A stretch of 64,000 nucleotides of DNA from a virus. A program made the position numbers and the translations under genes. The DNA lies in the IMG/VR virus record IMGVR_UViG_3300044959_000348, positions 64,001 through 128,000 of that record, one strand, 5' to 3'. The notes under the pieces are model-generated. The model saw only the letters and a list, made by a program, of their open reading frames with translations, did no database searches and was not told the origin of the DNA. Below are positions 1-9,525 of this stretch, piece after piece. Each line of letters starts with the position of its first letter. Positions within the stretch are counted from its first letter, which is position 1.

Positions 1-2
1 CA

Positions 3-587
3 CAACCTAAATGGTTTAGAGCGCCATATTTCCCACAGAACATTAAACACATAATGTTACACACCACGGCTTCTTGGTCTGATTGTCAGTATAAGCATAT
101 AACGCCTGAGTTTTTTTTGAATTATTTCTTTAATCAGCTCAAGTGGGGCAAGCCCGGTTACAAGTTTATGATATTTTGTGATGGGCAAGTTTATCAGTTT
201 GGGCCGTTGAATAAAGATGAAGTTTTGCTTTGGGAAGAAGTCACTTACGGAGCTAGTGGTGGATATAACGGGAATACTATACATATATCCTGGGTTGGTG
301 GGTATAATCCTAGAGACCCTATGGGAGGTATATTAAATATAAACAGAGTGCAAGCGGACACGATGTTTGAATTGGCCAAGGCTCTATTAACGTTGTTTCC
401 TAAGGCTGTGTTGATGGGGCACAATCAGGTTAAAGTTGACCACAAGCCGTGTCCTCTATTTAGTGTGCCCAAGGAAGCCATTAGACGTGGTATTAGTAAA
501 GACAGAATACTGTTTGACGACCCTCTGGGGTATGTGCGGAAGTTGCCTGATTTGTCAGGATTGTATAACAAAGACATTTTAGCATAA
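3..587 (+). CDS. N-acetylmuramoyl-L-alanine amidase (T7 lysozyme type), 5' partial
   Basis: The reading frame is open from the first bases of the window, so the true start lies upstream; the Met at base 54 falls inside the conserved strand just before the first zinc ligand. Visible motifs fit the zinc amidase_2/T7-lysozyme family: LHTTAS (His ligand), GHN (second His) and KPCP (Cys ligand), with a YNGNTIHISWVGG strand between them. The family cuts the bond between MurNAc and the stem-peptide L-Ala, for lysis or for entry. A second amidase follows 13 bases downstream, so the two are probably co-transcribed. The short spacing between motifs suggests a compact catalytic domain with no cell-wall binding domain. 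Confidence 0.85.
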   Translation, partial: QPKWFRAPYFPQNIKHIMLHTTASWSDCQYKHITPEFFLNYFFNQLKWGKPGYKFMIFCDGQVYQFGPLNKDEVLLWEEVTYGASGGYNGNTIHISWVGGYNPRDPMGGILNINRVQADTMFELAKALLTLFPKAVLMGHNQVKVDHKPCPLFSVPKEAIRRGISKDRILFDDPLGYVRKLPDLSGLYNKDILA

Positions 588-600
588 TGGTACTTATGTA

Positions 601-1398
601 ATGGCAGATGTAAGCAGTACAGTAGTCGCTCCTTCAGAGGTGCCTCAGTTTTTGAGGCACATTGTAAAGATGTATGTTAAATATTGCAGTGCCACTTCTA
701 CCTACGGTTATCCTGATGCTCCACTTTGGCAAATAGAATATTTAATGCACCACACCACCGCAAGTGCTCATTATATGCCTGAGCAGATACAACAGTTGTA
801 TGATGTATTTCGAAATCAGAGAAATGCAAAAGGAGAAATAGAACCTTGGAGCAGACCGGGTTATAAGCTAATAATATTTAGCGATGGCACAGTGGTACAA
901 ACCAGTCCTTTCCCTAAAATAAAAGACAATCTTATGTATCACAACCACAACACTGTAACTTGGGGAGTGGCGTCAGGTCAAGTTTATCAAGATACTTTTC
1001 GCAGTAATTTGTCGTACAGTTCTTATCCTGTGCCATACAACCAAAATACTTTTCACATATCTTGGACAGGTGGTTATAAAAGTTTTGATATGAACAGAAC
1101 CCAAAAAGAAGTTATGTTAGCTTTGACGAAAGAGCTAATGACAAGATTTCCTAATTTGAAACTTGTTGGTCATAATATGGTAGAACAAACCTATAAGGAG
1201 TGTGTGGAATATGCAGATAAAGAAAAGAAGGAATGCTTACGTACCAGAGATGTTCCTTATTATAAGCAGTGCCCTTGGTATCGAGTGCATGATGTGGCAC
1301 AGTTGCTAGGTTTTCCACTTGAACGTGTTCCTCCATTTAAGGTGGGGGCACCCAATTTGCCTCCGTTTAAGGGACCAAACGAAACTCTGGTTGTTTAG
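601..1398 (+). CDS. N-acetylmuramoyl-L-alanine amidase, second copy
   Basis: 265 residues with the same zinc amidase signature as its upstream neighbour: HHTTAS near residue 51, a FHISWTGGY strand, GHN near residue 193, and KQCPWY carrying the Cys ligand. An insertion rich in Lys/Glu/Cys lies between GHN and the Cys ligand, so this copy is longer and diverged. A Pro-rich tail follows. The upstream box CATAAT is 12 bases from the ATG and overlaps the stop codon of the previous gene. One copy may act in lysis and the other in a virion or tail; this is inference from duplication and divergence only. Confidence 0.85.
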   Translation: MADVSSTVVAPSEVPQFLRHIVKMYVKYCSATSTYGYPDAPLWQIEYLMHHTTASAHYMPEQIQQLYDVFRNQRNAKGEIEPWSRPGYKLIIFSDGTVVQTSPFPKIKDNLMYHNHNTVTWGVASGQVYQDTFRSNLSYSSYPVPYNQNTFHISWTGGYKSFDMNRTQKEVMLALTKELMTRFPNLKLVGHNMVEQTYKECVEYADKEKKECLRTRDVPYYKQCPWYRVHDVAQLLGFPLERVPPFKVGAPNLPPFKGPNETLVV

Positions 1399-1431
1399 AT
1401 TATAAGTTTTTTAATATAGTACAATTTTTGC

Positions 1432-2319
1432 ATGGAACAACCAATAGAAGGTACTGAGCAGTTACAAGCCCAAATAGGCGTAAATAATATTGCAAGATTA
1501 GAATATGGAAATCATGGGTGCATTATTAAATATATATCAGACCAGTATTATAATATAGGTGACCGTGTGGATATTGAGCATAGTTTGAGGACAACATTCA
1601 ATTTTAAGGAATTGGTTTTTGATGTCAGAGGCGCTTGGTATGTTATAAGTAGAGCTAATGCTTTTTATATGAACAAGTTCTATTATTTGCTAATACGAGG
1701 TTCTCCTGCTCTATGTCAATATGGTGAAGGAGAAGTTATGCGTAATGATGAGGCAGCTGATCTTTTTGACATTGTAGATTTAAAGATGTCAGACCAGTTT
1801 TTTTATATCACATTCACTCCTGGTGTTAGACGATACTATACTTTAGTTAAAGCGCTACATAGAGTTCGGAGGTATCATATACCTATATTTTATCCAGATG
1901 GTGGTATAAGGCTAGTAAACATATATCATGCAGACAAGGCATTTTATGACAATCCTTTATTAGTTGAGGTCGTAAATAAACTAAAGTATCCGGGTAATTC
2001 AAAGCCTATTTTTGACAGGCAGTCAAACTACGAGTTGGCAGCGTCTATTTCAGATGAGTATGCGGTTACGGAGTTCTTTGAGGAGCCTGGAACTGTTTTT
2101 ATGATGCCTAAGCAAGGTGAGAATTTGGGTGTTAGCAATGTGACAATCAATAAAAGATATATTTTGATTACTAAGTGTATAGTTACTTTAGAGCAGCAAA
2201 AACACAAAGGTACAATTTATTTTGTTGAGTATATGGATAAACAGTTGTTTGGTGAATATGATGAATATCATAGTAGGAGAGCATCCGGTGGTGGAGAACC
2301 GAGTGCTGTCCCGATTTGA
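1432..2319 (+). CDS. hypothetical protein, structural-region
   Basis: 295 residues, no recognised domain. The start is fixed by TACAAT, six bases, ATG. The protein is rich in Tyr, Phe and Asp with alternating hydrophobic strands, and ends in a Gly/Ser/Pro tail. It lies between the amidases and a 1117-residue Tyr-rich protein on the same strand, so a virion or tail role is plausible but unproven. Confidence 0.7.
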   Translation: MEQPIEGTEQLQAQIGVNNIARLEYGNHGCIIKYISDQYYNIGDRVDIEHSLRTTFNFKELVFDVRGAWYVISRANAFYMNKFYYLLIRGSPALCQYGEGEVMRNDEAADLFDIVDLKMSDQFFYITFTPGVRRYYTLVKALHRVRRYHIPIFYPDGGIRLVNIYHADKAFYDNPLLVEVVNKLKYPGNSKPIFDRQSNYELAASISDEYAVTEFFEEPGTVFMMPKQGENLGVSNVTINKRYILITKCIVTLEQQKHKGTIYFVEYMDKQLFGEYDEYHSRRASGGGEPSAVPI

Positions 2320-2342
2320 TTTTACAATAGCATAATTCTATT

Positions 2343-5300
2343 GTGTTTGCTGGCAATACTACTGTTGTAAAGATAGAATACATTAAGCCTTCTGGTAGTG
2401 TTGAACGTGGTGGCACAGGCAGTGCAAGATTTGACATTAGGCGATACATATCCGACACCAAAGACGTTATTGGTGTTTCGCAAACTATACTGTACAGAAA
2501 AGCGGATTTTGACCAGGACAGATATATTGTTGTATCTATTCCTAATGTGCCTAAGAGAGCCATAGAATATTATCGTGCTGGTGATTATAAAAATCTATAT
2601 GATATTACCAATTATTTTCCGTGGATATATGATTACTATGATGCTAAACTAAAAGACCACATAGCTCAATCAAATCAAAATCCGAATCCTTATGTCAATC
2701 TCATGTCCTCTTTGCAGATATATAGTTACATAGTGGCCTGTCGCGTACAAAAAGATGTGTTGTCTCTTCTTCGTAATATAGAATATAAATCCACAGCTAC
2801 AGATGTAAGTGATACTGTGTATAGTTTTATCACTAATTCGTATAACACTTTGAATGATTATGATAAAAATAACGTATGTTCTATTATTTCAGCAGTGTAT
2901 GAGATGGCTGTTAGGCAATATGCTTTTAAGTCTTTATTAGACCAAACCCGAGAACCAGAAGCGTATGTGTTTTTGCATTTTATATATCCTTTTGAAGAAA
3001 TAGTAGGACACACTATACAATATGTAGAGAAAATTCAAAACAAAAGAGTTACGGATGACCCGTATGACTTTGACTTTTGGAATAATGATATAAGCATATA
3101 TAGCACTTTTTTATATAATGTAACGTCTCGTACGTTGTACCAAAATAGTTATAATGTAAGCCCTAATACAAGTGCTGGTGTTTGTTTTTCGTGTGAAAGC
3201 AGTAGGTATAAGCTATTGAGTAATCCTTTCAATTTCATATCTCTGCCTACTTCTTATAGCAGTGGAAATGGTGTTGAAAAGTATGATGATATGCTCACCT
3301 ATCTATTTATGCGCATAGCACGGCATTTTGATGCCGTCAAATCTGGCAATTCACTAAAACTCAGGCGAAAAACCAGTTACTTGTTTGATAATACATATGT
3401 TGAGCCACTTAGCGTAGATTGGCAAAATCCAACGGACATATTTATCTTAGAGATTTACTACGACTCCTATTGGGGCCTTATAAGAGACTATAAAAATAAC
3501 TTACGAACATATTATAAAAAAGACGGGTGGGTTTTTTCTAACCCAGATAATATATTGATTTCTGACGTGAACAGCATACTGGCAAACAGCGATTATGATA
3601 TAGCTTTTCTAAGTGAAATGCACTTGATTGGTGATGTTAATTCTGCTGTCTTTGATACATTCTTTGTAACCAAATATTTAAGTACAGATTCTCTTGACAA
3701 CTGGAATGTTAGTGATTTTTATAGATATCGTCCTGATTATTTTACAGACACCTATGGTATTACCACAGATTTCAATAACAATGGTTACTACAAAGCACTT
3801 GATGATAGGATAAAGAATTTCATTTATTATGTCAAAGACTATCACGAGTATTATGATGATGCGGCACAATATATCTTAGAAAAAGAAGCATGTAACAAAA
3901 AACCGGCTTTTATATTCTTATCTAAGGCTTATAATTTAGTATATGATGAAGTTTTTCGTGATAGGAAGTATTGTTATTACTTACATAACAACATACACAA
4001 CACATCTGTGATAGGAGATGTCATGGAATTAGACTATCTGTTATATTTCTTGGTTTTCTTGGCTTTAGGCTTTCAGGTATTTTATTATATTTCTGAAACG
4101 GATAATACAACTATCACAAGTAGTTCAGGTTTATCTATAGATTACAAGTATAAGTATATAGATGGCAGTTCTCCAAATCAAAGTCTTAGTGATAGTGAGA
4201 TTGGAGTTAGGGAGATATATACTACTTTACGCTATGGCACATCTGGCAGAGTTTATTGGCATGCTGTTCCTGCTGGTGTATATACAGAAGACGAGAAGTC
4301 TATCATGATAGTTTATAATAATAATGTTATTTCTTCTATCAACATATATGAATACTTGTATAATGTTTTATACAGCAATAGGTTCTTTGGTGATGTTTAT
4401 GAGTTTGATACGGATAAGCGTTTTGAGGATATTTATAATCTAATACGGTGTGGCAGTTTATATGGGTATGTTAACTTATTACCAATGACTTTGAACGTTA
4501 GAGACGGTGTGTATGCAGAAATCGAATATAATGTAAAGAAAAACATTGTAAGCAGCAACATGGATTTTGGTGGCATATTGATGTTTATAGAGCTTCCTTC
4601 GCAAACATTCACGGGTATAAGAAATTTAGAGTACAACAAAATCATTGCGGCTGTAACGGGTGAGGATAACCCTATAAAGACTGGGATTGCTACTTTAGAT
4701 GTAAATATTTTAGACAGACGATTATATGCGTATGGGCTTCCTCCATTTTTTGTGGTTGACCCAAGAGATTTTAGGCTACCAAACTATAGAGGCAAGAGAG
4801 ATATGGATACTTATACAGACAGACATTTTGCTTTGACGCATTATCAAGATCCAAAAAATTCCAAATATGTAAATGCTATGGGAATACCTATCACAGGGAA
4901 TGAAGAAGATGATTTTACATACATAGTTGTTAGTGATGATTATGATGTTAATGGACAACCTATAAAGAAATATCATTATTTGATCCGTTGTTTAGATGCC
5001 AACGGAAATGAGTTATACAGAGCAGCTAAGAAAGTGCAGGATGTTTTAGACCATTTTTTTGTGCGAATACCTGAGTTCAATGAGTTATATCATTATGAAG
5101 ATTTATTCAATATTACTACACCACCTATCAACTTTTTAAATCCAAACATACTAAATGAGTTTTTTATGGAAAATGTATTTTATTTAGTCACGCAAAACAT
5201 AGGTAAAATAAAGATACCACTTATCAACTTAGAGCATATGGTGGATAGGAGTGCTACAAGACTTACTAGCTTTGATTTTGTGACTTCTGTAGCGTATCAA

Positions 5301-5696
5301 GATTATCCTTCCATATATGAAAAGTTAGACGCTGGGTTATCTACATATAGTATTGAGCATGATGATGTTACGAACCTGTATTTCAGGGAAATACTTTTAG
5401 AGAAGTATATTAGAGGCATGTTGATTGCAGCTAATCAATCGTTATACAATATTATTCGTTCAGAGAATAACACAAGTGGCGTTATAGCTTTTCCTGATTG
5501 GAACTTAACGTACGAGATAAAGACAGGGAAGTATGCTGATTTAGAGTTAGAAGAAAATGCGTTAGTGTTATCTGATTTGACACAGTATTATGGGCCTAAT
5601 ATTACTTCTTTGCCCATAAAACTTGTGAAAGCCACTTTGAGTATAAAGATATTCACTTCTGGCATGATAGGTGAAGTGTATGTAAGGTTGTACTGA
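2343..5696 (+). CDS. very large Tyr/Asn/Asp-rich protein, probable virion component
   Basis: 1117 residues. The start is a GTG exactly six bases after CATAAT. Composition is strikingly rich in Tyr, Asp and Asn with very few Cys, and there is no signal peptide or clear membrane segment. No catalytic motif was recognised. Length and neighbours (amidases upstream, Lys/Glu-rich protein downstream) suggest a tail, baseplate or fibre component. A large injected protein is an alternative. Codon use resembles its neighbours. Confidence 0.7.
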   Translation: MFAGNTTVVKIEYIKPSGSVERGGTGSARFDIRRYISDTKDVIGVSQTILYRKADFDQDRYIVVSIPNVPKRAIEYYRAGDYKNLYDITNYFPWIYDYYDAKLKDHIAQSNQNPNPYVNLMSSLQIYSYIVACRVQKDVLSLLRNIEYKSTATDVSDTVYSFITNSYNTLNDYDKNNVCSIISAVYEMAVRQYAFKSLLDQTREPEAYVFLHFIYPFEEIVGHTIQYVEKIQNKRVTDDPYDFDFWNNDISIYSTFLYNVTSRTLYQNSYNVSPNTSAGVCFSCESSRYKLLSNPFNFISLPTSYSSGNGVEKYDDMLTYLFMRIARHFDAVKSGNSLKLRRKTSYLFDNTYVEPLSVDWQNPTDIFILEIYYDSYWGLIRDYKNNLRTYYKKDGWVFSNPDNILISDVNSILANSDYDIAFLSEMHLIGDVNSAVFDTFFVTKYLSTDSLDNWNVSDFYRYRPDYFTDTYGITTDFNNNGYYKALDDRIKNFIYYVKDYHEYYDDAAQYILEKEACNKKPAFIFLSKAYNLVYDEVFRDRKYCYYLHNNIHNTSVIGDVMELDYLLYFLVFLALGFQVFYYISETDNTTITSSSGLSIDYKYKYIDGSSPNQSLSDSEIGVREIYTTLRYGTSGRVYWHAVPAGVYTEDEKSIMIVYNNNVISSINIYEYLYNVLYSNRFFGDVYEFDTDKRFEDIYNLIRCGSLYGYVNLLPMTLNVRDGVYAEIEYNVKKNIVSSNMDFGGILMFIELPSQTFTGIRNLEYNKIIAAVTGEDNPIKTGIATLDVNILDRRLYAYGLPPFFVVDPRDFRLPNYRGKRDMDTYTDRHFALTHYQDPKNSKYVNAMGIPITGNEEDDFTYIVVSDDYDVNGQPIKKYHYLIRCLDANGNELYRAAKKVQDVLDHFFVRIPEFNELYHYEDLFNITTPPINFLNPNILNEFFMENVFYLVTQNIGKIKIPLINLEHMVDRSATRLTSFDFVTSVAYQDYPSIYEKLDAGLSTYSIEHDDVTNLYFREILLEKYIRGMLIAANQSLYNIIRSENNTSGVIAFPDWNLTYEIKTGKYADLELEENALVLSDLTQYYGPNITSLPIKLVKATLSIKIFTSGMIGEVYVRLY

Positions 5697-5713
5697 TTTT
5701 ATGCATAATTAAT

Positions 5714-6979
5714 ATGATTATGAAGCTGAGACGACGGCAATATAGTTATACAATCGCTCGCCTCAATCGTTCTTTTTATGCTAACACTGTTGTGCTTGAG
5801 AGAATAAGGTCTATGAAACCAACGAAGCAGGAAGATAAAAAAGAAGAAGATAAGCAAAATGAAGAAAAAGCAGAGGATGATGCCGGTCAAGTTGAAAGCA
5901 AAACAGAAAAAACACAAAATGATGCTGATAAGAAAGAAAAGACAGAAGATTCATCAGATATAAAACAAGAAGACGACAAACAAGAAAAAGAGAAGACAGA
6001 AGATAAAACTGATTCAGAGGCAGGTGACGATAAAGAGAAAGAAGAAAAGAAAGATAAGAAGTCTGATGACAAACAAAAGCCTCCGTTATTATATGTTTCT
6101 AACATTTTCCAATTAAGGGAACACGAGATTTTGTATCCTGTATTTGACAAAGAAAGAATGGCTATTGTTGTTTCTGCTGTCAATGGTCATGAGTTTGGGC
6201 ATCTCATAGTAGGCAATGGTAACATAGATTTTTTAGTTATTGCACACCTTAAAAATGCGAGAACTATGAATGAGGCGAGAACTAGGTATATAGACCTTCA
6301 AAGAATCAATATGAAAGAGATTTTAGAGGGTTATCTGTATGATGTGCTTAATCTAGTAGGTTATGGCATTGGTGTGCCTCCGGATGAAGGGTGTGAAGAT
6401 GTTTTGAAGTTATTAGCTGCATTTTCACCTTTTTGCAAAAAGTTCAAAATAGATTTCAACGGAATTCCAGAAAAACAAATGAAAATTCTAAAATCTTTTA
6501 TGTCCTGCATAATGGATATGAATTTTAGAGACATAAAGATTGATAAACCTATGCGAAGAACGCATTTATTAGTGCTTATATCGTTAGACCAATATGGGCA
6601 GACAACACAACCCAAGTATAAACAAAGGAGATATTCTGATATAGAAGACGATACATATGATCCACAAAAGGGACATGATTTTTATTATTTCATAAAAGCT
6701 TATGATGTTAGCAAATATGATATAGATGAAGATAGTGTCCCTGAACCCAAGGATATCTTAGATGCCAGAAGCGAGTTGTTGTTCGCTTACTTGTTGTTAT
6801 TTATGGCAATGGATATCAATGAATATGTTGTGTCTCCTAATGATGTAGTTATGTTTGAAGAAGTATTCACATACTTATCAGACACTGTTTTCACAGATGA
6901 TTGCGAAATGAATAGAAAATTGAAAAATGCGATGGTGAGCACTTTAAGAACAGAAGAGGAAGAAGATGAAGACACATGA
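5714..6979 (+). CDS. charged coiled protein with putative N-terminal targeting peptide
   Basis: 421 residues from the first ATG; an in-frame ATG at 5720 gives MKLRRR, matching the Met-Arg/Lys-Leu starts of other genes here. CATAAT lies 4 bases before the first ATG and 10 before the second. Residues 1-30 are basic and contain RSFYA at 19-23, the recurrent candidate processing motif. Residues 35-125 are a low-complexity Lys/Glu/Asp region, followed by a globular half and an acidic C-terminus. A second copy of the motif, RRYSD, lies downstream. A head-internal or core protein is plausible. Confidence 0.7.
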   Translation: MIMKLRRRQYSYTIARLNRSFYANTVVLERIRSMKPTKQEDKKEEDKQNEEKAEDDAGQVESKTEKTQNDADKKEKTEDSSDIKQEDDKQEKEKTEDKTDSEAGDDKEKEEKKDKKSDDKQKPPLLYVSNIFQLREHEILYPVFDKERMAIVVSAVNGHEFGHLIVGNGNIDFLVIAHLKNARTMNEARTRYIDLQRINMKEILEGYLYDVLNLVGYGIGVPPDEGCEDVLKLLAAFSPFCKKFKIDFNGIPEKQMKILKSFMSCIMDMNFRDIKIDKPMRRTHLLVLISLDQYGQTTQPKYKQRRYSDIEDDTYDPQKGHDFYYFIKAYDVSKYDIDEDSVPEPKDILDARSELLFAYLLLFMAMDINEYVVSPNDVVMFEEVFTYLSDTVFTDDCEMNRKLKNAMVSTLRTEEEEDEDT

Positions 6980-7497
6980 GACACAAACATAGCATAGAGT
7001 TCATTGGCTATTTTACTCAATTCCATATTCGTGTTGTTTAAATCTATTTCACCAGCTACTATCATCAGTTCTAAGACAGTCATACCATAAAATTGATTTG
7101 AACTAATAGATGTTTATTTGAATTAGTGTTATGTAAAATGTGCGTGTTTTGATATATCTCAATATTTTTTGAGCCTTTATGTTGTGTGGCTTCCTTGATG
7201 ACTGCATCAATTACCAATAGTCTGTGCAGGTCCTTTTCTTCACCATCTATTTCTTCCAAAAATGTATCTATAATATGATTATAAAAACACAAAGGTATTT
7301 GACTTGTGATATTGCAATCTAAGTCTTTGACCGTTCGTATAGCTATTCCATTTGCCCACTTATTCAACAATACTTCTACTTCAATAGACGTACTATGCTT
7401 TATGTTAGACTTGAATCATACTTTTCGGCCACTTCGAATGCAAGAAAGATATGAATCAGAAGTGAATAACATACTGTGTGTGATATTATGACTGTGT
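6980..7497. other. stretch without a convincing gene; degenerate minus-strand reading frames
   Basis: About 500 bases between the charged protein and a lipoprotein. On the minus strand one frame is open from about 7424 to 7080, encoding a plausible protein segment (a DLDCNITSQIP then EEIDGEEKDLHRLL stretch), but it has no ATG or GTG near its beginning. A second frame opens with ATG at 7083 and runs back into the 3' end of the upstream plus-strand gene. These look like pieces of one decayed minus-strand gene. I see no RNA gene here. Confidence 0.35.
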
Positions 7498-7521
7498 ATG
7501 CCGAAGTTGTATAATTACAAA

Positions 7522-7941
7522 ATGCGTTGGAGATATGTTTTAGTGTCGCTTATGCTCATGTTTCTTTACGGATGTTCTGCTGGGCGAACAGCTGTGACTG
7601 ATGATGTTTATTTGACTAAAGAAGAAAGAGTTACACGTCAAGACGGTACCTACACAAAACATGAAGTGGATAACCGAGACGATAATTATGAAACACAAGA
7701 TGATTATGATACTATAAGAACACGCAGGTATATTTATGCGCCGTATTGGTCTAATACATGGCCACAGTTGTATTATCCATCATATTGTTCTCCGTGGCCA
7801 ACGTACTATAGCTCATTCAACTATTGGTATGTATTTCCTACATATGAAACATACACACAAAGCAACTCACCTCAACCTACAGTTATCAGGCGTACTCCTA
7901 ACAGACAAAGCATCGGCATAACAACATATAATCCAAGATAA
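7522..7941 (+). CDS. small lipoprotein with DxYLTxxER motif
   Basis: The start is taken at ATG 7522, exactly six bases after TATAAT, rather than an ATG 24 bases upstream. This gives MRWRYVLVS, a hydrophobic segment, and a lipobox LYGC, i.e. a signal peptidase II substrate. After the Cys comes a polar stretch with DVYLTKEERV, then an aromatic-rich (Trp/Tyr/Pro) tail. The next gene is also a lipoprotein and carries two copies of the same DTYLTxxER motif. Function unknown; outer-membrane anchoring such as superinfection exclusion is a possibility. Confidence 0.75.
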   Translation: MRWRYVLVSLMLMFLYGCSAGRTAVTDDVYLTKEERVTRQDGTYTKHEVDNRDDNYETQDDYDTIRTRRYIYAPYWSNTWPQLYYPSYCSPWPTYYSSFNYWYVFPTYETYTQSNSPQPTVIRRTPNRQSIGITTYNPR

Positions 7942-7975
7942 AGATAAAAAATTTAGGAATATTGCCAATAGATAT

Positions 7976-8260
7976 ATGTCATTGCGTATTATTGGGCTTT
8001 TACTTTTGTCAGTACTGATTGGATGTAGTTGCTTAAAGCGGCTTGCAACTCAGCATGTGTTGTATGATACATATCTTACACAGAAAGATCGGATAAGCAT
8101 GACAGCTATAGAAACCAAAGATAGTTTGCATGTTTATGATACGTATCTCACTAAAAAAGAACGACTTTTGTTTGGAGATGACAGTTTTGTTGATTATTTG
8201 AAACACTATTATGAAGAAGATGACGATTGGGATTATTGTTATATTATAAAGTGGGAATAA
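7976..8260 (+). CDS. small lipoprotein with two DTYLTxKxR motifs
   Basis: 94 residues: a short hydrophobic signal, lipobox LIGC, then YDTYLTQKDR and YDTYLTKKER about 30 residues apart, and an acidic/aromatic C-terminus. It is adjacent to a lipoprotein carrying one copy of the motif, so the pair probably arose by duplication or acts together. The ATG is preceded by an A/T-rich stretch without a clean TATAAT-N6 arrangement. No enzyme motif seen. Confidence 0.7.
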   Translation: MSLRIIGLLLLSVLIGCSCLKRLATQHVLYDTYLTQKDRISMTAIETKDSLHVYDTYLTKKERLLFGDDSFVDYLKHYYEEDDDWDYCYIIKWE

Positions 8261-8273
8261 GTATAATTGTCAC

Positions 8274-9458
8274 ATGCGTCTTATTGCCAAGTCATACATT
8301 AAAAAGAACAAACCTAAAAGTCTAAGATATAAAGTATTTAGTGACATTGTTGAAGATATTCAAGAAAAGAAAAAACAGATATTGAATAATATACTTAAAA
8401 ATAACAAAGAAACTTTACATGAGTTAGCAGAGAACCTGCAAGAACAAGCAAAAGCAGAATCTAAAAAAGGGGTAAAGCAAAAAAGTTATGCAGATAAGAA
8501 TGAGAAAACGGATATAGAGCTAAAGCCTGTGAATGATTTAAGTACGGAGGAAGGGTTAAAAGCTTTTGCAAACAATGTGGCTGAATTGTACTTGTTGATT
8601 TCGAAATCTTCTAAAAATGAAAAGGATTCTGCCACTGGCGATGCTAAAAAGACTTATGCGGATGAAGATAACGTAGAAGTTGTTGATTTTGATACTGCAT
8701 TAGCTGAAATTGCAGAAAATAGTGGCAAAAATTTAGCTCAACTGGGGCAATTGGAGTTTATCAATAGTGTTGTGGCTGCTGAAGAAGTGGTAGATGAAAA
8801 CGGAGAAAACGCAAATAGCAAGGCTTCAAAAAAGCTTAGAAGGTATTTCGCTGAAAATAATGTAGCTGGCATATCTAAAGAAATACTGGAAAACGAGAAA
8901 GTGCAAAAACTCATGAAGTTTATTGATGAACAAGTAAAGAAGAAAAAAGAAAGATCGAAATTTTTTAGCATTATATCTAAAATCTCTGATGTAGTAGGTA
9001 TCTTTTTTAGTGTTATAGGTGGTCTTGGAATATTAGCGTCAGCTTCTGGACTATTTTTAAAAGAAAGTGGACATGGACTTCATATATTATCTGAATTGCT
9101 CAAAAGTCGCTCTTCTGATATATTGCTTTCTTTGTCTTCAATTTTATTTGCTGTTGGCAAATCAACCGAATTAACGGCCTATGCTTACAAGATATTCAAA
9201 GGTGGCAAGTTGTTCGTTTTAGCATCCGTGTTTGGTTCCCTCGTTTTAGCCATAGCTGCCGGTCTAACTATAACATCGTTACTGGCAAGTTTGCAAAAAA
9301 GTCGCATAGAGAAAGCTATTGAAAAAATAGATTTGTCTAAGTCTGAATGCTTGAAGAAAAATGATATTACAGAAGTGCAAAGTTGTTTGACAAGTGTAAT
9401 AACAGAACAACTAACTGCCAATCTATCAGAGCTAAGCGAAACAGAAGAAGAAAAGTAA
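8274..9458 (+). CDS. membrane protein with repeated [KR]xYAD motifs and basic N-terminus
   Basis: 394 residues; start fixed by TATAAT, six bases, ATG. The N-terminus MRLIAKSYIKK is basic and of the recurrent Met-Arg-Leu type. Motifs KSYAD (about 70-74), KTYAD (about 126-130) and RRYFAE (about 188-193) fit the candidate processing consensus. The first 230 residues are Lys/Glu/Ala-rich and helical. The C-terminal third has two or three hydrophobic segments, then a short soluble tail. The gene on the minus strand ending at 30650 has the same plan (basic start, RYFAD/RRYAD motifs, C-terminal membrane segments), so the two may be distant paralogs. Confidence 0.7.
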   Translation: MRLIAKSYIKKNKPKSLRYKVFSDIVEDIQEKKKQILNNILKNNKETLHELAENLQEQAKAESKKGVKQKSYADKNEKTDIELKPVNDLSTEEGLKAFANNVAELYLLISKSSKNEKDSATGDAKKTYADEDNVEVVDFDTALAEIAENSGKNLAQLGQLEFINSVVAAEEVVDENGENANSKASKKLRRYFAENNVAGISKEILENEKVQKLMKFIDEQVKKKKERSKFFSIISKISDVVGIFFSVIGGLGILASASGLFLKESGHGLHILSELLKSRSSDILLSLSSILFAVGKSTELTAYAYKIFKGGKLFVLASVFGSLVLAIAAGLTITSLLASLQKSRIEKAIEKIDLSKSECLKKNDITEVQSCLTSVITEQLTANLSELSETEEEK

Positions 9459-9525
9459 AGATATATTTAGTATTATTTATGATTGTGCCGTTTTTCGGAT
9501 ATATGCCACCGTATAAATTAAACTT

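Noticed and set aside
5887-6183. Ser/Phe-rich minus-strand frame
   Set aside because: Antisense of the Lys/Glu-rich low-complexity part of the charged protein at 5714.
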